Positions 20,571 to 34,893 are shown, counted from the stretch's first letter. The stretch: DNA of 64,000 bases from Stictocephala bisonia (GCA_035578905.1 JAQJVL010000101.1:2131051-2195050); one strand, 5' to 3'. Numbers and translations: made by a program. Notes: generated by a model from the letters alone, not told the origin.

Positions 20571-23235
20571 CAGGGTCACTCTGTAACTATGTGATCCATT
20601 TTTTGGATAGACTCCCCGAAATCATATGACTGATCTACTGTCAATTCCCATTTATATTTCCAGTAGTTATATCTGCTACTCCAGTTCGCAACCAATTCAA
20701 TGATGTCCACTCCCTACGAGGGAGGTTCATCTCACCTACAGGTATTGATGGCGCGTTAATAAGGAACTTATTTCGTAGATCAAAACTGTTCGACGGTAGT
20801 GGAGTTACCATGAGAGTACCACTAATAGCTCTCATGACTCTATTAAGTTGGACATCAATCGCTTTTGTATATGTGCTATTTATCCATACGGGAGAAATGT
20901 ATTCAGCAGCTGAATAAACCAGTGACAAAGCAGTAGTACGCAGGACGTGTGTGTTGGCTCCCCAAGTTGCTCCAGATATATGATGTAGTACATTTGCCCC
21001 GGTTTTAATTTTAGCTGCTGTTTTTTTAAGATGGCTTTTAAACGTCAGCGATCGATCTAACGTTACTCCCAGGTACTGTGAATGATCATTGCGGTGGAGT
21101 TTTATACCATTTAGAATTATGTTTAATCTAGTCGATTACTTAGGTGGAAGCAGGCTACTTCGGTTTTTGATGGGTTAGGTTCCAGGTTCTAAAATATTCT
21201 TCGAGGATTGCAAGATCGTTTGTGAGTGTTTCTTCAGTAGATGTGAAGTCCTTATGTTGATAAGCTAAAGCAATATCGTCTGAATATATAAACTTTCTAG
21301 ACTTGGTGATAGGGATGTCAGCACGTTAAATAAAATTGGAAAAAGTACGGCCCTTGTGGCAGACCATCCTTTAGCTGTCTATATGAGTTTTCTTCACGGC
21401 CTATATAAACTTTTATTAGCCTGGCACTAAGCATTGACTCTAGAAGTTGCAAAAGAAAAGGAAAGGGAAGGAGGCTGTATGACTTTAATAACAAACCTTT
21501 GCTCCATACGTGCCATAAGCCGCTGTGAGATCAACAAAAGCTGCAGATGTTTTTAGCTTGTTTCCAAACCCATTCTCAATCAATGATGTCAGAGCCAGGA
21601 TCTGGTTGCAACAACTTCGGCCAGTGCGAAAACCAGCCTGCTCAACATTAAGATCAAGAATGGGTGATATTCTGTTGTATAACTGTCTTTACAACAACTT
21701 ATAATAAGCACTAAAAGGAGATATAGGGTGGTAACTTTCCACTCGTTCAGGGCCTTTCCAGGCTTCAAACAGCTATTACTTTTGAACGCTTAAAATATTT
21801 TGGCAGATTGCCTTGTAGCTAGTATCTTATTGTAGACATTTTGAAGCCATCGTTTCACTATACTACCAGCATGCATTAGAAATTCTAGAAAGATACTGTC
21901 AAAACCGGCTGCTTTCCCTGCTGTTATAGCGGAAATCACCCTATCTATCTCTTCCTCAGTAAAATTTCTGGAGACTTCCAGGAGTGCCAATAAGCTATTT
22001 TTAATTTCATTTAGCTTGTAAACCACATGTTTGTCAGAAGTATGGTGGGATGACTTTGATAAGCTGACCATCCGTTTAGCTATATTAGCAGCCTTCGGGT
22101 GGAGCACTTCTCTTTTATTTGGAGATTTACCAGTACAGATTTTCCTTAAAAGTGGCCACGCGTTTCTACTGCTGTGGGTAAAGTTTATATATTCAACAGT
22201 TTTAACCCATTTTTATCTTCTGGATTTGTTTAGAGAGTGCAGCAGCAGATAAGTTGTGTTGGAGTTTTCGGTAGCATTATACTCTTTGTTAAGGTCGTAT
22301 GATTCCTTAATCCATCCTGTTATATATACTCCTTTCTGTATCCTCTCAGTATGGAAGCTTTAGCAATGGACAAGACAAGACTTGTGAAACGTCGTAATTT
22401 CTTATTGTAGGAGGAATGAACCTGATGCTATCATCAAGCCTGGTGGTAAAGGCCTCCCAGTGTGCTTTATTGAAGTTCCATCTAGGCCTTTGAAAAGATC
22501 GAATTATGGGAATTTGGATTCCCAATAAAACTAGCACTGGCCTATGTTGAGAGTGGGGAAAAGCATCAAGAACTTTCCTAATTGGTTTTGGGCTTGATGA
22601 TCGTTCACATGAGCAGAAGGTTAAGTCGCGAGAGTAACCTCGACGCCAACGAGCTGAATAGAACAAATAGTGGCTGAATCTTAAGCATTAAAAACAGTAA
22701 AAGGTTGTTTATTTCAGCCCAATCAGTAAGCTTTCTGCCATTCTCATCGTCGGTGTTATAGCCCCATTGGCTATGTTGACTGTTGAAGTATCCCACATAG
22801 AGGACAGGGTGTTCAAAACTTGGAAAAATTCTATCGTCAGGCCACTGGATGTTGGGAGGCTTATAAACATTTACTATTGTAATTTCTGACGCTTGGATTG
22901 CCAAGATTACAAGATTGCCAAGTAAAGATGTCACCATCAGAGCTCTTATGGGTAACTGACACATTGTCCATGTCATTCTTTACATACGTTTCAATACCAT
23001 ACACCCTATGCCCATTGGAATTCACAAGTCTGTATCCATGAATATTGCCTCTTGCACTATTGTTATCTTCGATATGTGTCTCTTGGAGTGCAAGGATATC
23101 TACATTGTTTTCTAGAAGGGCCCTACTGATGCACTCACTCTTCGCCTTGCTTAAACCCTCAGCGTTAAAATGGACTACATTTAAAACATAACCTATTATT
23201 TTGAAATTAGTGTGGTCTTCAAAAGGGCCTTTTTT
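20571..23235 (-). pseudogene. Decayed LINE ORF2: endonuclease plus reverse transcriptase
   Basis: Minus strand, N to C. The apurinic-type endonuclease runs from about 23215, with LNVVHFNAEGLSKAKSEC, LALQETHIEDN, then ITIVNVYKPP (about 22890), VLYVGYFNSQHSQWG (GDFN-type catalytic motif with D to Y) and NGRKLTDW. The reverse transcriptase includes VISAITAGKAAGFDSI (about 21950-21890) and FIYSDDIALAY (about 21290-21255; YADD changed to YSDD). The C-terminal part has SAAEYISPVWINSTYTKAIDV (20910) and GEMNLPRREWTSLNWLRTGV. It is full of stops and frameshifts, lacks about 300 bp between TPLP and NSFDLRNKFL relative to 24120-24770, and is cut off after MDHIVTE. Jockey-like family. Confidence 0.85.
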
Positions 23236-23400
23236 ATTTCAGCTTTTAGCTATCATAGCTGGGAGATCACAAATTTGTGACGGTCCAGTTACCAGGTTTG
23301 TTGCTAGTTTAGAACTACCCAGGGGATACGTACAGCAGCTTTAAAAATTTGCTGTGGACGCGAACAACATCATCCCCCTTAATTTTTTTTCTTTTTTCTG
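23236..23400 (+). repeat. Dispersed block shared with 1907-2050 and 17061-17180
   Basis: GGGAGATCACAAATTTGTGA, GACGGTCCAG, and GACGCGAACAACATCATCCC are all present. The ACAAATTTGT palindrome is conserved in every copy. It lies at the 5' side of the minus-strand LINE, and the conserved position suggests LINE 5' or ORF1 sequence. Confidence 0.6.
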
Positions 23401-24119
23401 ATTTTATATAAAAGTTAGCGAAATGCTGGTACTTTTAAACAATTACACTCCCAGACTACTGATTGATTCTTTTAATTCACTTTGTTTGAATATTTTGTAT
23501 TTATTACAAGAAATAAATCATTTTTTATGGATTGTCCGTCAAATAATTTCTTGTAAAGGTCTCCTGTTCTTAATAGTGTATTATGATGAACAATCCCTTT
23601 TTATTAATCGTTAAAATGTAATATTAACTCATTTAAAGTTATATAGAACTTTTCAATTAATTAAGGAAACCCAATTAACTTAAACTTATGAAATACAAGC
23701 AACATTCAGTGTTTCTTTTTACAGTTTTCGTATGTACGAAAAAGCAGCGTTTCTGTCAGGCTTTATAGTCTATAGCATACTAAGAGGGGTTCATCACAAA
23801 ACCCCTCTTAGTCCCTTTGTACAACCCTCTCCGCATATATTCCACACAAACACATTTTTATAACAGGTAATAGCATGCCTACTTTCAGGGGTAACATTTT
23901 TTTTATGTTTTCGTGTTTTAGCATGTTTTTTCTACTGGAATGACATTTTTTATGTAATATGATATTGCAAGCAATATACCGCACACTGAGTTGTTTTGCG
24001 TTACATTTATCGTATGGCTTGTTGTCATTTATCATTCAAATATTAAATAGAAAAAATATATATTTGGATCAAATTCCAAAAGTCATGTTTTTTACTAACA
24101 CAAACTAAAATATAAAGTT
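23401..24119. other. AT-rich spacer
   Basis: Two small ORFs (23423-23614 +, 23808-24035 -) have no recognisable similarity. A small inverted repeat (ACTAAGAGGGGTT / AACCCCTCTTAGT-like, 23779-23812) is visible. Confidence 0.4.
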
Positions 24120-24770
24120 ATCTCTTTTACCAAAGCTAAATCCAATCCATCAAGCCATTTACGACCTGCCTCACTGATTCTGTTTATGATGGCTAATCCT
24201 TCCGTAAAAGGGCGCATGGGACACTCTGTAACTATAAGATGACTGGTCTAGTGTCAATCCACACTTACACGTCCAGTAGTTACATCTGCCCACACCCGTT
24301 CGGAAACGATTCAACAATGTCCATACCCTACGAGTGAGGTTCATTCCACCTGTAAATATTGACGGATCGTTAATAAGGAATTTATTTCGTCCATCAAAAC
24401 TTTTTCACGCTACGGCCTAGCTGGTATCGGGCGAGAGATTTGATCTTCTCAGCTGTAGAGCAGTACGTAGAACTGTAGAGCAGTACGTAGAACTGTAGAG
24501 CAGAACGTAGAAGTGTAGAGCAGTACGTAGAACTTTAGAGCAGTACGTAGAAGTGGGTTTCGAGATTTTAAACGATTGTTTTGACGGGGGAGATCTTGTT
24601 TAATGGGGAGGTGCGGACATTCAAGATCTTATTGAATTCTTTAAGTAGTGCCTCCTGACGTCTTATCTCTGGAGGAGCTATATTTTCAGTACCGGGATCC
24701 AAAGTAGTGAAGTTACCATGAGAGTACCACTAACAGCTCTCTCTAAAAAAATTGTGGAATTATTAAATAT
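24120..24770 (-). pseudogene. LINE ORF2 C-terminal fragment with internal minisatellite
   Basis: Minus strand. A start similar to ..RAVSGTLMVT near 24740 is followed by ENIAPPEIRRQEALLKEFNK (24680-24620), the conserved APPxLRR segment of jockey-type proteins. The five 20-bp repeats follow, then SFDGRNKFLINDPSIFTGGM (24400-24340), and the remnant ends in the YxC..EC..LKWLDGLDLAL-type tail (24180-24125). Its internal segment is what the copy at 20571-23235 lacks. Confidence 0.75.
24454..24553. repeat. 20-bp minisatellite inside LINE coding sequence, 5 copies
   Basis: TGTAGAGCAGTACGTAGAAC, with starts at 24454, 24474, 24494, 24514 and 24534 and single-base variants. It lies between two recognisable coding blocks of the LINE fragment. 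Confidence 0.9.
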
Positions 24771-25230
24771 GTTTCATCTAAATATGTATTAGGTGTCAGC
24801 CAAAATGATAAGAAGAAATTAATACTCATATTATCACCCCATTTAGATTAATTAACATAGACTTGTTTAAAGTAAAGTAGTTGTTTTGATTATAAATGGA
24901 GATTCCCCGTTCATTTAATTATATTTACCATTTATTACATTAAAAACTATTTAATTAATAATATTCGGATTTTTATTTCACTATCCTTGTAGCCTTACAC
25001 ATGAAGTATTCACTCACATATTCCAGTCGTATTGGCCCAAGCACAGCGCACTGATGATTGATGATTCATTTGCATTGTTGCCACTTGTTGGATGGATTGC
25101 AACAATAATTGATCAATTTTCAGCTTTTTGCTTTTGACATTTTCAATTAATCTTCCATAACATCATATTTATGAATACATTTTATTGTTCATGTCCTTTT
25201 TTGTCTAAAAACTTTACTACATAAGCATTT
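24771..25230. other. AT-rich spacer
   Basis: Nothing recognised. Confidence 0.4.
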
Positions 25231-25925
25231 TCCCAATTACAACTCAAGATACTCATTGAATCAGTTTGTCCTTATTGCAACTCAAGATACTCATTGAATC
25301 AGTTTGTCCCAATTGCAACTCAAGATACTCATTGAATCAGTTTGTCCCTGTTGCAACTCAAGATACTCATTGAATCAGTTCGTCCCTATTGCTACTCAAA
25401 ATACTCATTGAATCAGTTTGTCCCAATTGCATTTCAAGATACTCATTGAATCAGTTTGTCCCTGTTGCAACTCAAGATACTCATTGAATCGGTTTGTCCC
25501 AATTGCAACTCAAGATACTCATTGAATCAGTTTGTCCCTATTTCAACTCAAGACACTCATTGAATTAGTTTGTTCCTATTGCAACTCAAGATACTTATTA
25601 AATCAGTTTGTCCCTATTGCAACTCAAGATACTCATTGAATCAGTTTGTCCCAATTGCAACTCAAGACACTCATTGAATCAGTGTGTCCCTAATGCAACT
25701 CAAGACACTCATTGAATCAGTTTGTCCCTATTGCAACTCAAGATACTCATTGAATCAGTTTGTCCCAATTGCAACTCAAGACACTCATTGAATCAGTGTA
25801 TCCCTATTGCAACTCAAGACACTCATTGAATCAGATTGTCCCTATTGCAACTCAAGACACTCATTGAATCAGTTTGTCCCTATTGCAACTCAAGATACTC
25901 ATTGAATCAGTTTGTCCCTATTGCT
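25231..25925 (+). repeat. 38-bp tandem array, about 18 copies
   Basis: The unit is CAACTCAAGATACTCATTGA plus ATCAGTTTGTCCCTATTG. The spacing of TCAGTTTGTC (25261, 25299, 25337 and onward) gives 38 bp. Variants are GACACTC/GATACTC and CCCAATTG/CCCTATTG. Confidence 0.95.
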
Positions 25926-27782
25926 CTAGGATCGTTGAGACTGCTGCAGTTGCTGTGGTTGTTAGGGTTTTTGGGGTTGTTGGAAATGCTGGGAATTCAA
26001 GATTCTAAAAGAAATTGACAATATGCTTATTTAGCGATTAAATTAGCAAGTTTTCTCTATTCTACTTTCTTTTACTTTTTAAAACTTATTTTGAAAATAG
26101 CCAAACTAATTTCATTTTTCTAAACCCTATTTTCATTTTCTTGATTGCGAAAAATATGCAAGTGTTGAAAGAAATCAAATTTAATTCAATATTTTTTTTC
26201 AACAATTTACAAAGTTTTTTAGACATTTACAGTAAGATATTTGGTACAACTGGGTTTTAAAACCATTCAAATAATTAATTGGCCCCTCAGCTATTCAAAT
26301 TGGGAAGTAATGTTTCAGAAATAGTTCCAACTGCTCTTTTCCAAAATTGGTACCAAACAACTTCAGAACACTAAATATTTGACACAATCCTAATACGAAA
26401 ACATAATATTAACACTTGGAAATGTGTAATGCCTTCGATACAAAAATCATGAGCTTGTTCGGTACTTTTAGGAAAGCGTTTAAAACTACTTGTTTATAAC
26501 TGAAATAAACCAGAATAAAATACGTTACTTTTAGATACGATTTACCAGATAATCTTGGGAGAAATAATCTTAAATTTAAAAACAAATTAGAAGTTCAAGA
26601 GAGCTAAATTCCGATTATCACTTCATTAAAACAATGATACTATTTGCTGCAACACAAAGAAGAATATCTAAAAATTATTATTTTTAAATATTTCAAAAGA
26701 TGCCATTAATATTATTTACAATAATTATGTTTAAAAATTACAAATTAATCACTTACTTAACTAATGAACTACAAAGTATAAATGGGAAATCATTCACATA
26801 AATAATAATAATAATAATAGGGCAACGGTTCTCTTTTAAAGGCTATGATATCCAAAACTATATGTACCATTTTTACAAGTAATATTTTTTTTATATTTAC
26901 TATAAATAATGTTGATGTTATCCACTTCATTAACGATAATTTATAATCCAATAACATGTCTCTCTTTATTATTGAAATTTAAAATATTATATGTACATAA
27001 AAAAGTTTTGACAAACACTCAAGGTGACAAAAGGTTAGGGCCTACTATTCGAATAACACTAATTATTATTTTAGATCTATTTAGAGGGAAGGGTATTGTG
27101 ATTTGATAATGTCGGTACTTCTGAGGGGGGCGGATTGTGTTAGCTCATAAGAGAGGGAACTGTTGTCTCTAGGTACGGTGGCAATCAATATAACGCAGCC
27201 GTACGTAATATTAGTAATGTGGCGTTTCCCGCTTCATTGGTGAGAAAGGCTTTCAAAATTAGCATAAGAAAATTTGACCTCTAAAATAGTAAAGAAAATT
27301 TAAGCAAACTTAAAATAAAACCGGTATTGAGATAAATTTTATTTAATTTTAAAATTTACGTAAACATTCTTTTGAATGTTAGTTCACTTCTTATAGTATA
27401 TTGATAAATACACTAAGAGAATAAGTAACGGAGAAATATTACACGTCAACAAATGTTACCAACATACTCTCTTTAGTACAAAAGCGTGATGCATCCAAAG
27501 TGATCCATGTTGTGCTTGCTAGGGATGAAATAGCACTTCACTGTCCCAGACAGAACACTTGGGGAGTGATTGATTGCTTTGTAAGGTGACGTGAGGGGAA
27601 AGCAGTACAGTAGTAAGAGAGGGTACAACATAAATATAATATATATAAGAATAACATGAATTATATTTATGTTATAATTCATACAATTACTTAGTACAGT
27701 ACATACTTTTCTTCAACATAGTGTAAATGTTAAATTTCACCAGCTGACGAGACTGTTTCTTTCTCTCCTCAACAAAGTATTT
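25926..27782. other. AT-rich intergenic sequence
   Basis: A small CTG-rich patch (25940-25995) follows the array. An ATA/AAT microsatellite lies near 26800. A less AT-rich stretch at 27120-27250 has no ORF. The small ORFs at 26909-27106 (+) and 27473-27682 (-) are unsupported. Confidence 0.4.
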
Positions 27783-30700
27783 ATTCGTATTGAAGAGTCA
27801 TGTTACAATGTACAGTATATACAAGGATGGCTTTAATTAGTTACATTCGTATTGAAGAGTCATGTTACAATGTACAGTATATAAATGGATGGCTTTAATT
27901 AGTTACATTCGTATTGAAGAGTCATGTTACAATGTACAGTATATACATGGATGGCTTTAAATTTGCCTTTAATTAGTTACATTCGTATTGAAGAGTCATG
28001 TTACAATGTACAGTATATAAATGGATGGCTTTAATTAGTTACATTCGTATTGAAGAGTCATGTTACAATGTACAGTATATACATGGATGGCTTTAAATTT
28101 GCCTTTAATTAGTTACATTCGTATTGAAGAGTCATGTTACATGTACAGTATATACATGCATGGCTTTAATTAGTTACATTCGTATTGAAGAGTCATGTTA
28201 CAATGTACAGTATATACATGGATGGCTTTAATTAGTTACATTCGTATTGAAGAGTCATGTTACAATGTACAGTATATACATGGATGGCTTTAAATTTGCC
28301 TTTAATTAGTTACATTCGTATTGAAGAGTCATGTTACAATGTACAGTATATACATGGATGGCTTTAATTAGTTACATTCGTATTGAAGAGTCATGTTACA
28401 ATGTACAGTATATACAAGGATGGCTCTAATTAGTTACATTCGTATTGAAGAGTCATGTTACAATGTACAGTATACACATGGATGGCTTTAATTAGTTACA
28501 TTCGTATTGAAGAGTCATGTTACAATGTACAGTATATACATGGATGGCTTTAATTAGTTACATTCGTATTGAAGAGTTATGTTACAATGTACAGTATATA
28601 CATGGATGGCTTTAATTAGTTACATTCGTATTGAAGAGTCATGTTACAATGTACAGTATATACATGGATGGCTTTAATTAGTTACATTCGTATTGAAGAG
28701 TCATGTTACAATGTAGAGTATACACATGGATGGCTTTAATTAGTTACATTCGTATTGAAGAGTCATGTTACAATGTACAGTATATACATGGATGGCTTTA
28801 ATTAGTTACATTCGTATTGAAGAGTTATGTTACAATGTACAGTATATACATGGATGGCTTTAATTAGTTACATTCGTATTGAAGAGTCATGTTACAATGT
28901 ACAGTATATACATGGATGGCTTAAATTAGTTACATTCGTATTGAAGAGTCATGTTACAATGTACAGTATACACATGGATGGCTTTAATTAGTTACATTCG
29001 TATTGAAGAGTCATGTTACAATGTACAGTATACACATGGATGGCTTTAATTACTTACATTCGTATTGAAGAGTCATGTTACAATGTACAGTATATACATG
29101 GATGGCTTTAATTAGTTACATTCGTATTGAAGAGTCATGTTACAATGTACAGTATATACATGGATGGCTTTAATTAGTTACATTCGTATTGAAGAGTCAT
29201 GTTACAATGTACAGTATATACATGGATGGCTTTAATTAGTTACATTCGTATTGAAGAGTCATGTTACAATGTACAGTATATACATGGATGGCTTTAATTA
29301 GTTACATTCGTATTGAAGAGTCATGTTACAATGTACAATATATACATGGATGGCTTTAATTAGTTACATTCGTATTGAAGAGTCATGTTACAATGTACAG
29401 TATATATATGGATGGCTTTAATTAGTTATATTCGTATTGAAGAGTTATAATACAATGTACAGTATATACATGGATGGCTTTAATTAGTTACATTCGTATT
29501 GAAGAGTCATGTTACAATGTACAGTATATACATGGATGGCTTTAATTAGTTACATTCGTATTGAAGAGTCATGTTACAATGTACAGTATATACATGGATG
29601 GCTTTAATTAGTTACATTCGTATTGAAGAGTCATGTTACAATGTACAGTATATACATGGATGGCTTTAATTAGTTACATTCGTATTGAAGAGTTATGTTA
29701 CAATGTACAGTATACACATGGATAGCTTTAATTAGTTACATTCGTATTGAACAGTCATGTTATAATGTACAGTTTACGCATGGATGGCTCTAATTAGTTA
29801 CATTCGTATTGAAGAGTCATGTTACAATGTACGTTATATACATGGATGGCTTTAATTAGTTACATTCGTATTGAAGAGTCATGTTACAATGTACAGTTTA
29901 CGCATGGATGGCTCTAATTAGTTACATTCGTATTGAAGAGTTATGTTACAATGTACAGTATATACATGGATGGCATTAATTAGTTACATTCGTATTGAAG
30001 AGTTATGTTACAATGTACAGTATATACATGGATGGCTTTAATTAGTTACATTCGTATTGAAGAGTCATGTTATAATGTACAGTATACACATGGATGGCTT
30101 TAATTAGTTACATTCGTATTGAAGAGTTATGTTACAATGTACAGTATATACATGGATGGCTTTAATTAGTTACATTCGTATTGAAGAGTTATGTTACAAT
30201 GTACAGTATATACATGCATGGCTTTAATTAGTTACATTCGTATTGAAGAGTCATGTTACAATGTACAGTATATACATGGATGGCTTTAATTAGTTACATT
30301 CGTATTGAAGAGTTATGTTACAATGTACAGTATATACATGGATGGCTTTAATTAGTTACATTCGTATTAAAGAGTTATGTTACAATGTACAGTATATACA
30401 TGGATGGCTTTAATTAGTTACATTCGTATTGAAGAGTTATGTTACAATGTACAGTATATACAAAAATGGCTTTAATTAGTTACATTCGTATTGAAGAGTT
30501 ATTTTACAATGTACAGTATATACATGGATGGCTTTAATTAGTTACATTCGTATTGAAGAGTCATGTTATAATGTACAGTATACACATGGATGGCTTTAAT
30601 TAGTTACATTCGTATTGAAGAGTCATCTCACAATGTACAGTATACACATGGATGGCTTTAATTAGTTACATTCGTATTGAAGAGTCATGTTACAATGTAC

Positions 30701-33700
30701 AGTATACACATGGATGGCTTTAATTAGTTACATTCGTATTGAAGAGTCATCTCACAATGTACAGTATATACATGGATGGCTTTAATTAGTTACATTCGTA
30801 TTGAAGAGTCATGTTATAATGTACAGTATACACATGGATGGCTTTAATTAGTTACATTCGTATTGAAGAGTCATGTTATAATGTAAAGTATACACATGGA
30901 TGGCTTTAATTAGTTACATTCGTATTGAAGAGTCATCTCACAATGTACAGTATACACATGGATGGCTTTAATTAGTTACACTCGTATTGAAGAGTCATGT
31001 TACAATGTACAGTATACACATGGATGGCTTTAATTAGTTACATTCGTATTGAAGAGTCATGTTACAATGTACAGTATACACATGGACGGCTTTAATTAGT
31101 TACATTCGTATTGAAGAGTCATGTTATAATGTACAGTATACACATGGATGGCTTTAATTAGTTACATTCGTATTGAAGAGTCATCTCACAATGTACAGTA
31201 TACACATGGATGGCTTTAATTAGTTACATTCGTATTGAAGAGTCATGTTACAATGTACAGTATACACATGGATGGCTTTAATTAGTTACATTCGTATTGA
31301 AGAGTCATGTTACAATGTACAGTATACACATGGATGGCTCTAATTAGTTACATTCGTATTGAAGAGTCATGTTACAATGTACAGTATACACATGGATGGC
31401 TTTAATTAGTTACATTCGTATTGAAGAGTCATGTTATAATGTACAGTATACACATGGATGGCTTTAATTAGTTACATTCGTATTGAAGAGTCATGTTACA
31501 ATGTACAGTATATACATGGATGGCTTTAATTAGTTACATTCGTATTGAAGAGTCATGTTATAATGTACAGTATACACATGGATGGCTTTAATTAGTTACA
31601 TTCGTATTGAAGAGTCATGTTATAATGTACAGTATACACATGGATGGCTTTAATTAGTTACATTCGTATTGAAGAGTCATGTTACAATGTACAGTATATA
31701 CAAGGATGGCTTTAATTAGTTACATTCGTATTGAAGAGTCATGTTACAATGTACAGTATACACATGGATGGCTTTAATTAGTTACATTCGTATTGAAGAG
31801 TCATCTCACAATGTACAGTATATACATGGATGGCTTTAATTAGTTACATTCGTATTGAAGAGTCATGTTATAATGTACAGTATATACATGGATGACTTTA
31901 ATTAGTTACATTCGTATTGAAGAGTCATCTCACAATGTACAGTATATACATGGATGGCTTTAATTAGTTACATTCGTATTGAAGAGTCATGTTACAATGT
32001 ACAGTATACACATGGATGGCTTTAATTAGTTACATTCGTATTGAAGAGTCATGTTATAATGTACAGTATACACATGGATGGCTTTAATTAGTTACATTCG
32101 TATTGAAGAGTCATCTCACAATGTACAGTAAACACATGGATGGCTTTAATTAGTTACATTCGTATTGAAGAGTCATCTCACAATGTACAGTATATACATG
32201 GATGGCTTTAATTAGTTACATTCGTATTGAAGAGTCATCTCACAATGTACAGTATACACATGGATGGCTTTAATTAGTTACATTCGTATTGAAGAGTCAT
32301 GTTATAATGTACAGTATACACATGGATGGCTTTAATTAGTTACATTCGTATTGAAGAGTCATGTTACAATGTACAGTATATACATGGATGGCTTTAATTA
32401 GTTACATTCGTATTGAAGAGTCATGTTACAATGTACAGTATATACATGGATGGCTTTAATTAGTTACATTCGTATTGAAGAGTCATGTTACAATGTACAG
32501 TATATACATGGATGGCTTTAATTAGTTACATTCGTATTGAAGAGTCATGTTACAATGTACAGTATATACATGGATGGCTTTAATTAGTTACATTCGTATT
32601 GAAGAGTTATGTTACAATGTACAGTATATACATGGATGGCTTTAATTAGTTACATTCGTATTGAAGAGTCATGTTATAATGTACAGTATACACATGGATG
32701 GCTTTAATTAGTTACATTCGTATTGAAGAGTCATGTTACAATGTACATTATTCACATGGATGGCTTTAATTAGTTACATTCGTATTGAAGAGTCATCTCA
32801 CAATGTACAGTATACACATGGATGGCTTTAATTAGTTACATTCGTATTGAAGAGTCATGTTACAATGTACAGTATACACATGGATGGCTTTAATTAGTTA
32901 CATTCGTATTGAAGAGTCATCTCACAATGTACAGTATACACATGGATGGCTTTAATTAGTTACATTCGTATTGAAGAGTCATGTTACAATGTACAGTATA
33001 CACATGGATGGCTTTAATTAGTTACATTCGTATTGAAGAGTCATGTTATAATGTACAGTATACACATGGATGGCTTTAATTAGTTACATTCGTATTGAAG
33101 AGTCATGTTATAATGTACAGTATATACATGGATGGCTTTAATTAGTTACATTCGTATTGAAGAGTCATGTTACAATGTACAGTATATACATGGATGGCTT
33201 TAATTAGTTACATTCGTATTGAAGAGTCATGTTACAATGTACAGTATATACATGGATGGCTTTAATTAGTTACATTCGTATTGAAGAGTCATGTTACAAT
33301 GTACAGTATATACATGGATGGCTTTAATTAGTTACATTCGTATTGAAGAGTCATGTTATAATGTACAGTATACACATGGATGGCTTTAATTAGTTACATT
33401 CGTATTGAAGAGTCATGTTATAATGTACAGTATATACATGGATGGCTTTAATTAGTTACATTCGTATTGAAGAGTCATGTTACAATGTACAGTATACACA
33501 TGGATGGCTTTAATTAGTTACATTCGTATTGAAGAGTCATGTTACAATGTACAGTATATACATGGATGGCTTTAATTAGTTACATTCGTATTGAAGAGTC
33601 ATGTTACAATGTACAGTATACACATGGATGGCTTTAATTAGTTACATTCGTATTGAAGAGTCATCTCACAATGTACAGTATATACATGGATGGCTTTAAT

Positions 33701-34893
33701 TAGTTACATTCGTATTGAAGAGTCATGTTATAATGTACAGTATACACATGGATGGCTTTAATTAGTTACATTCGTATTGAAGAGTCATGTTACAATATAC
33801 AGTATACACATGGATGGCTTTAATTAGTTACATTCGTATTGAAGAGTCATGTTACAATGTACAGTATATACATGGATGGCTTTAATTAGTTACATTCGTA
33901 TTGAAGAGTCATGTTACAATGTACAGTATACACATGGATGGCTTTAATTAGTTACATTCGTATTGAAGAGTCATCTCACAATGTACAGTATATACATGGA
34001 TGGCTTTAATTAGTTACATTCGTATTGAAGAGTCATGTTATAATGTACAGTATACACATGGATGGCTTTAATTAGTTACATTCGTATTGAAGAGTCATGT
34101 TACAATATACAGTATACACATGGATGGCTTTAATTAGTTACATTCGTATTGAAGAGTCATGTTACAATGTACAGTATACACATGGATGGCTTTAATTAGT
34201 TACATTCGTATTGAAGAGTCATGTTACAATGTACAGTATATACAAGGATGGCTTTAATTAGTTACATTCGTATTGAAGAGTCATCTCACAATGTACAGTA
34301 TACACATGGATGGCTTTAATTAGTTACATTCGTATTGAAGAGTCATGTTACAATGTACAGTATACACATGGATGGCTTTAATTAGTTACATTCGTATTGA
34401 AGAGTCATGTTATAATGTACAGTATACACATGGATGGCTTTAATTAGTTACATTCGTATTGAAGAGTCATCTCACAATGTACAGTATACACATGGATGGC
34501 TTTAATTAGTTACATTCGTATTGAAGAGTCATGTTACAATGTACAGTATACACATGGATGGCTTTAATTAGTTACATTCGTATTGAAGAGTCATCTCACA
34601 ATGTACAGTATATACATGGATGGCTTTAATTAGTTACATTCGTATTGAAGAGTAATGTTACAATGTACAGTATATACATGGATGGCTTTAATTAGTTACA
34701 TTCGTATTGAAGAGTCATGTTATAATGTACAGTATACACATGGATGGCTTTAATTAGTTACATTCGTATTGAAGAGTCATGTTACAATGTACAGTATATA
34801 CATGGATGGCTTTAATTAGTTACATTCGTATTGAAGAGTCATGTTACAATGTACAGTATACACATGGATGGCCTTAATTAGTTACATTCGTAT
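27783..34893 (+). repeat. 7.1-kb satellite of 62-bp monomers, about 114 copies
   Basis: The monomer starts TTACATTCGTATTGAAGAGT and ends GGATGGCTTTAATTAG; TTCG spacing is 62 bp throughout. Three early units carry an extra 12 bp (AAATTTGCCTTT). Diagnostic variants are TGTTACAAT, TGTTATAAT and TCTCACAAT, GAGTTATG versus GAGTCATG, and TATATACATGG versus TATACACATGG. No frame stays open across units, so it is non-coding. The array begins and ends abruptly within the same phase of the unit. Confidence 0.98.

Noticed and set aside
24406..24703. An insertion between two LINE blocks
   Set aside because: On translation the interval itself contains conserved LINE sequence (APPEIRR), so the other copy has a deletion instead.
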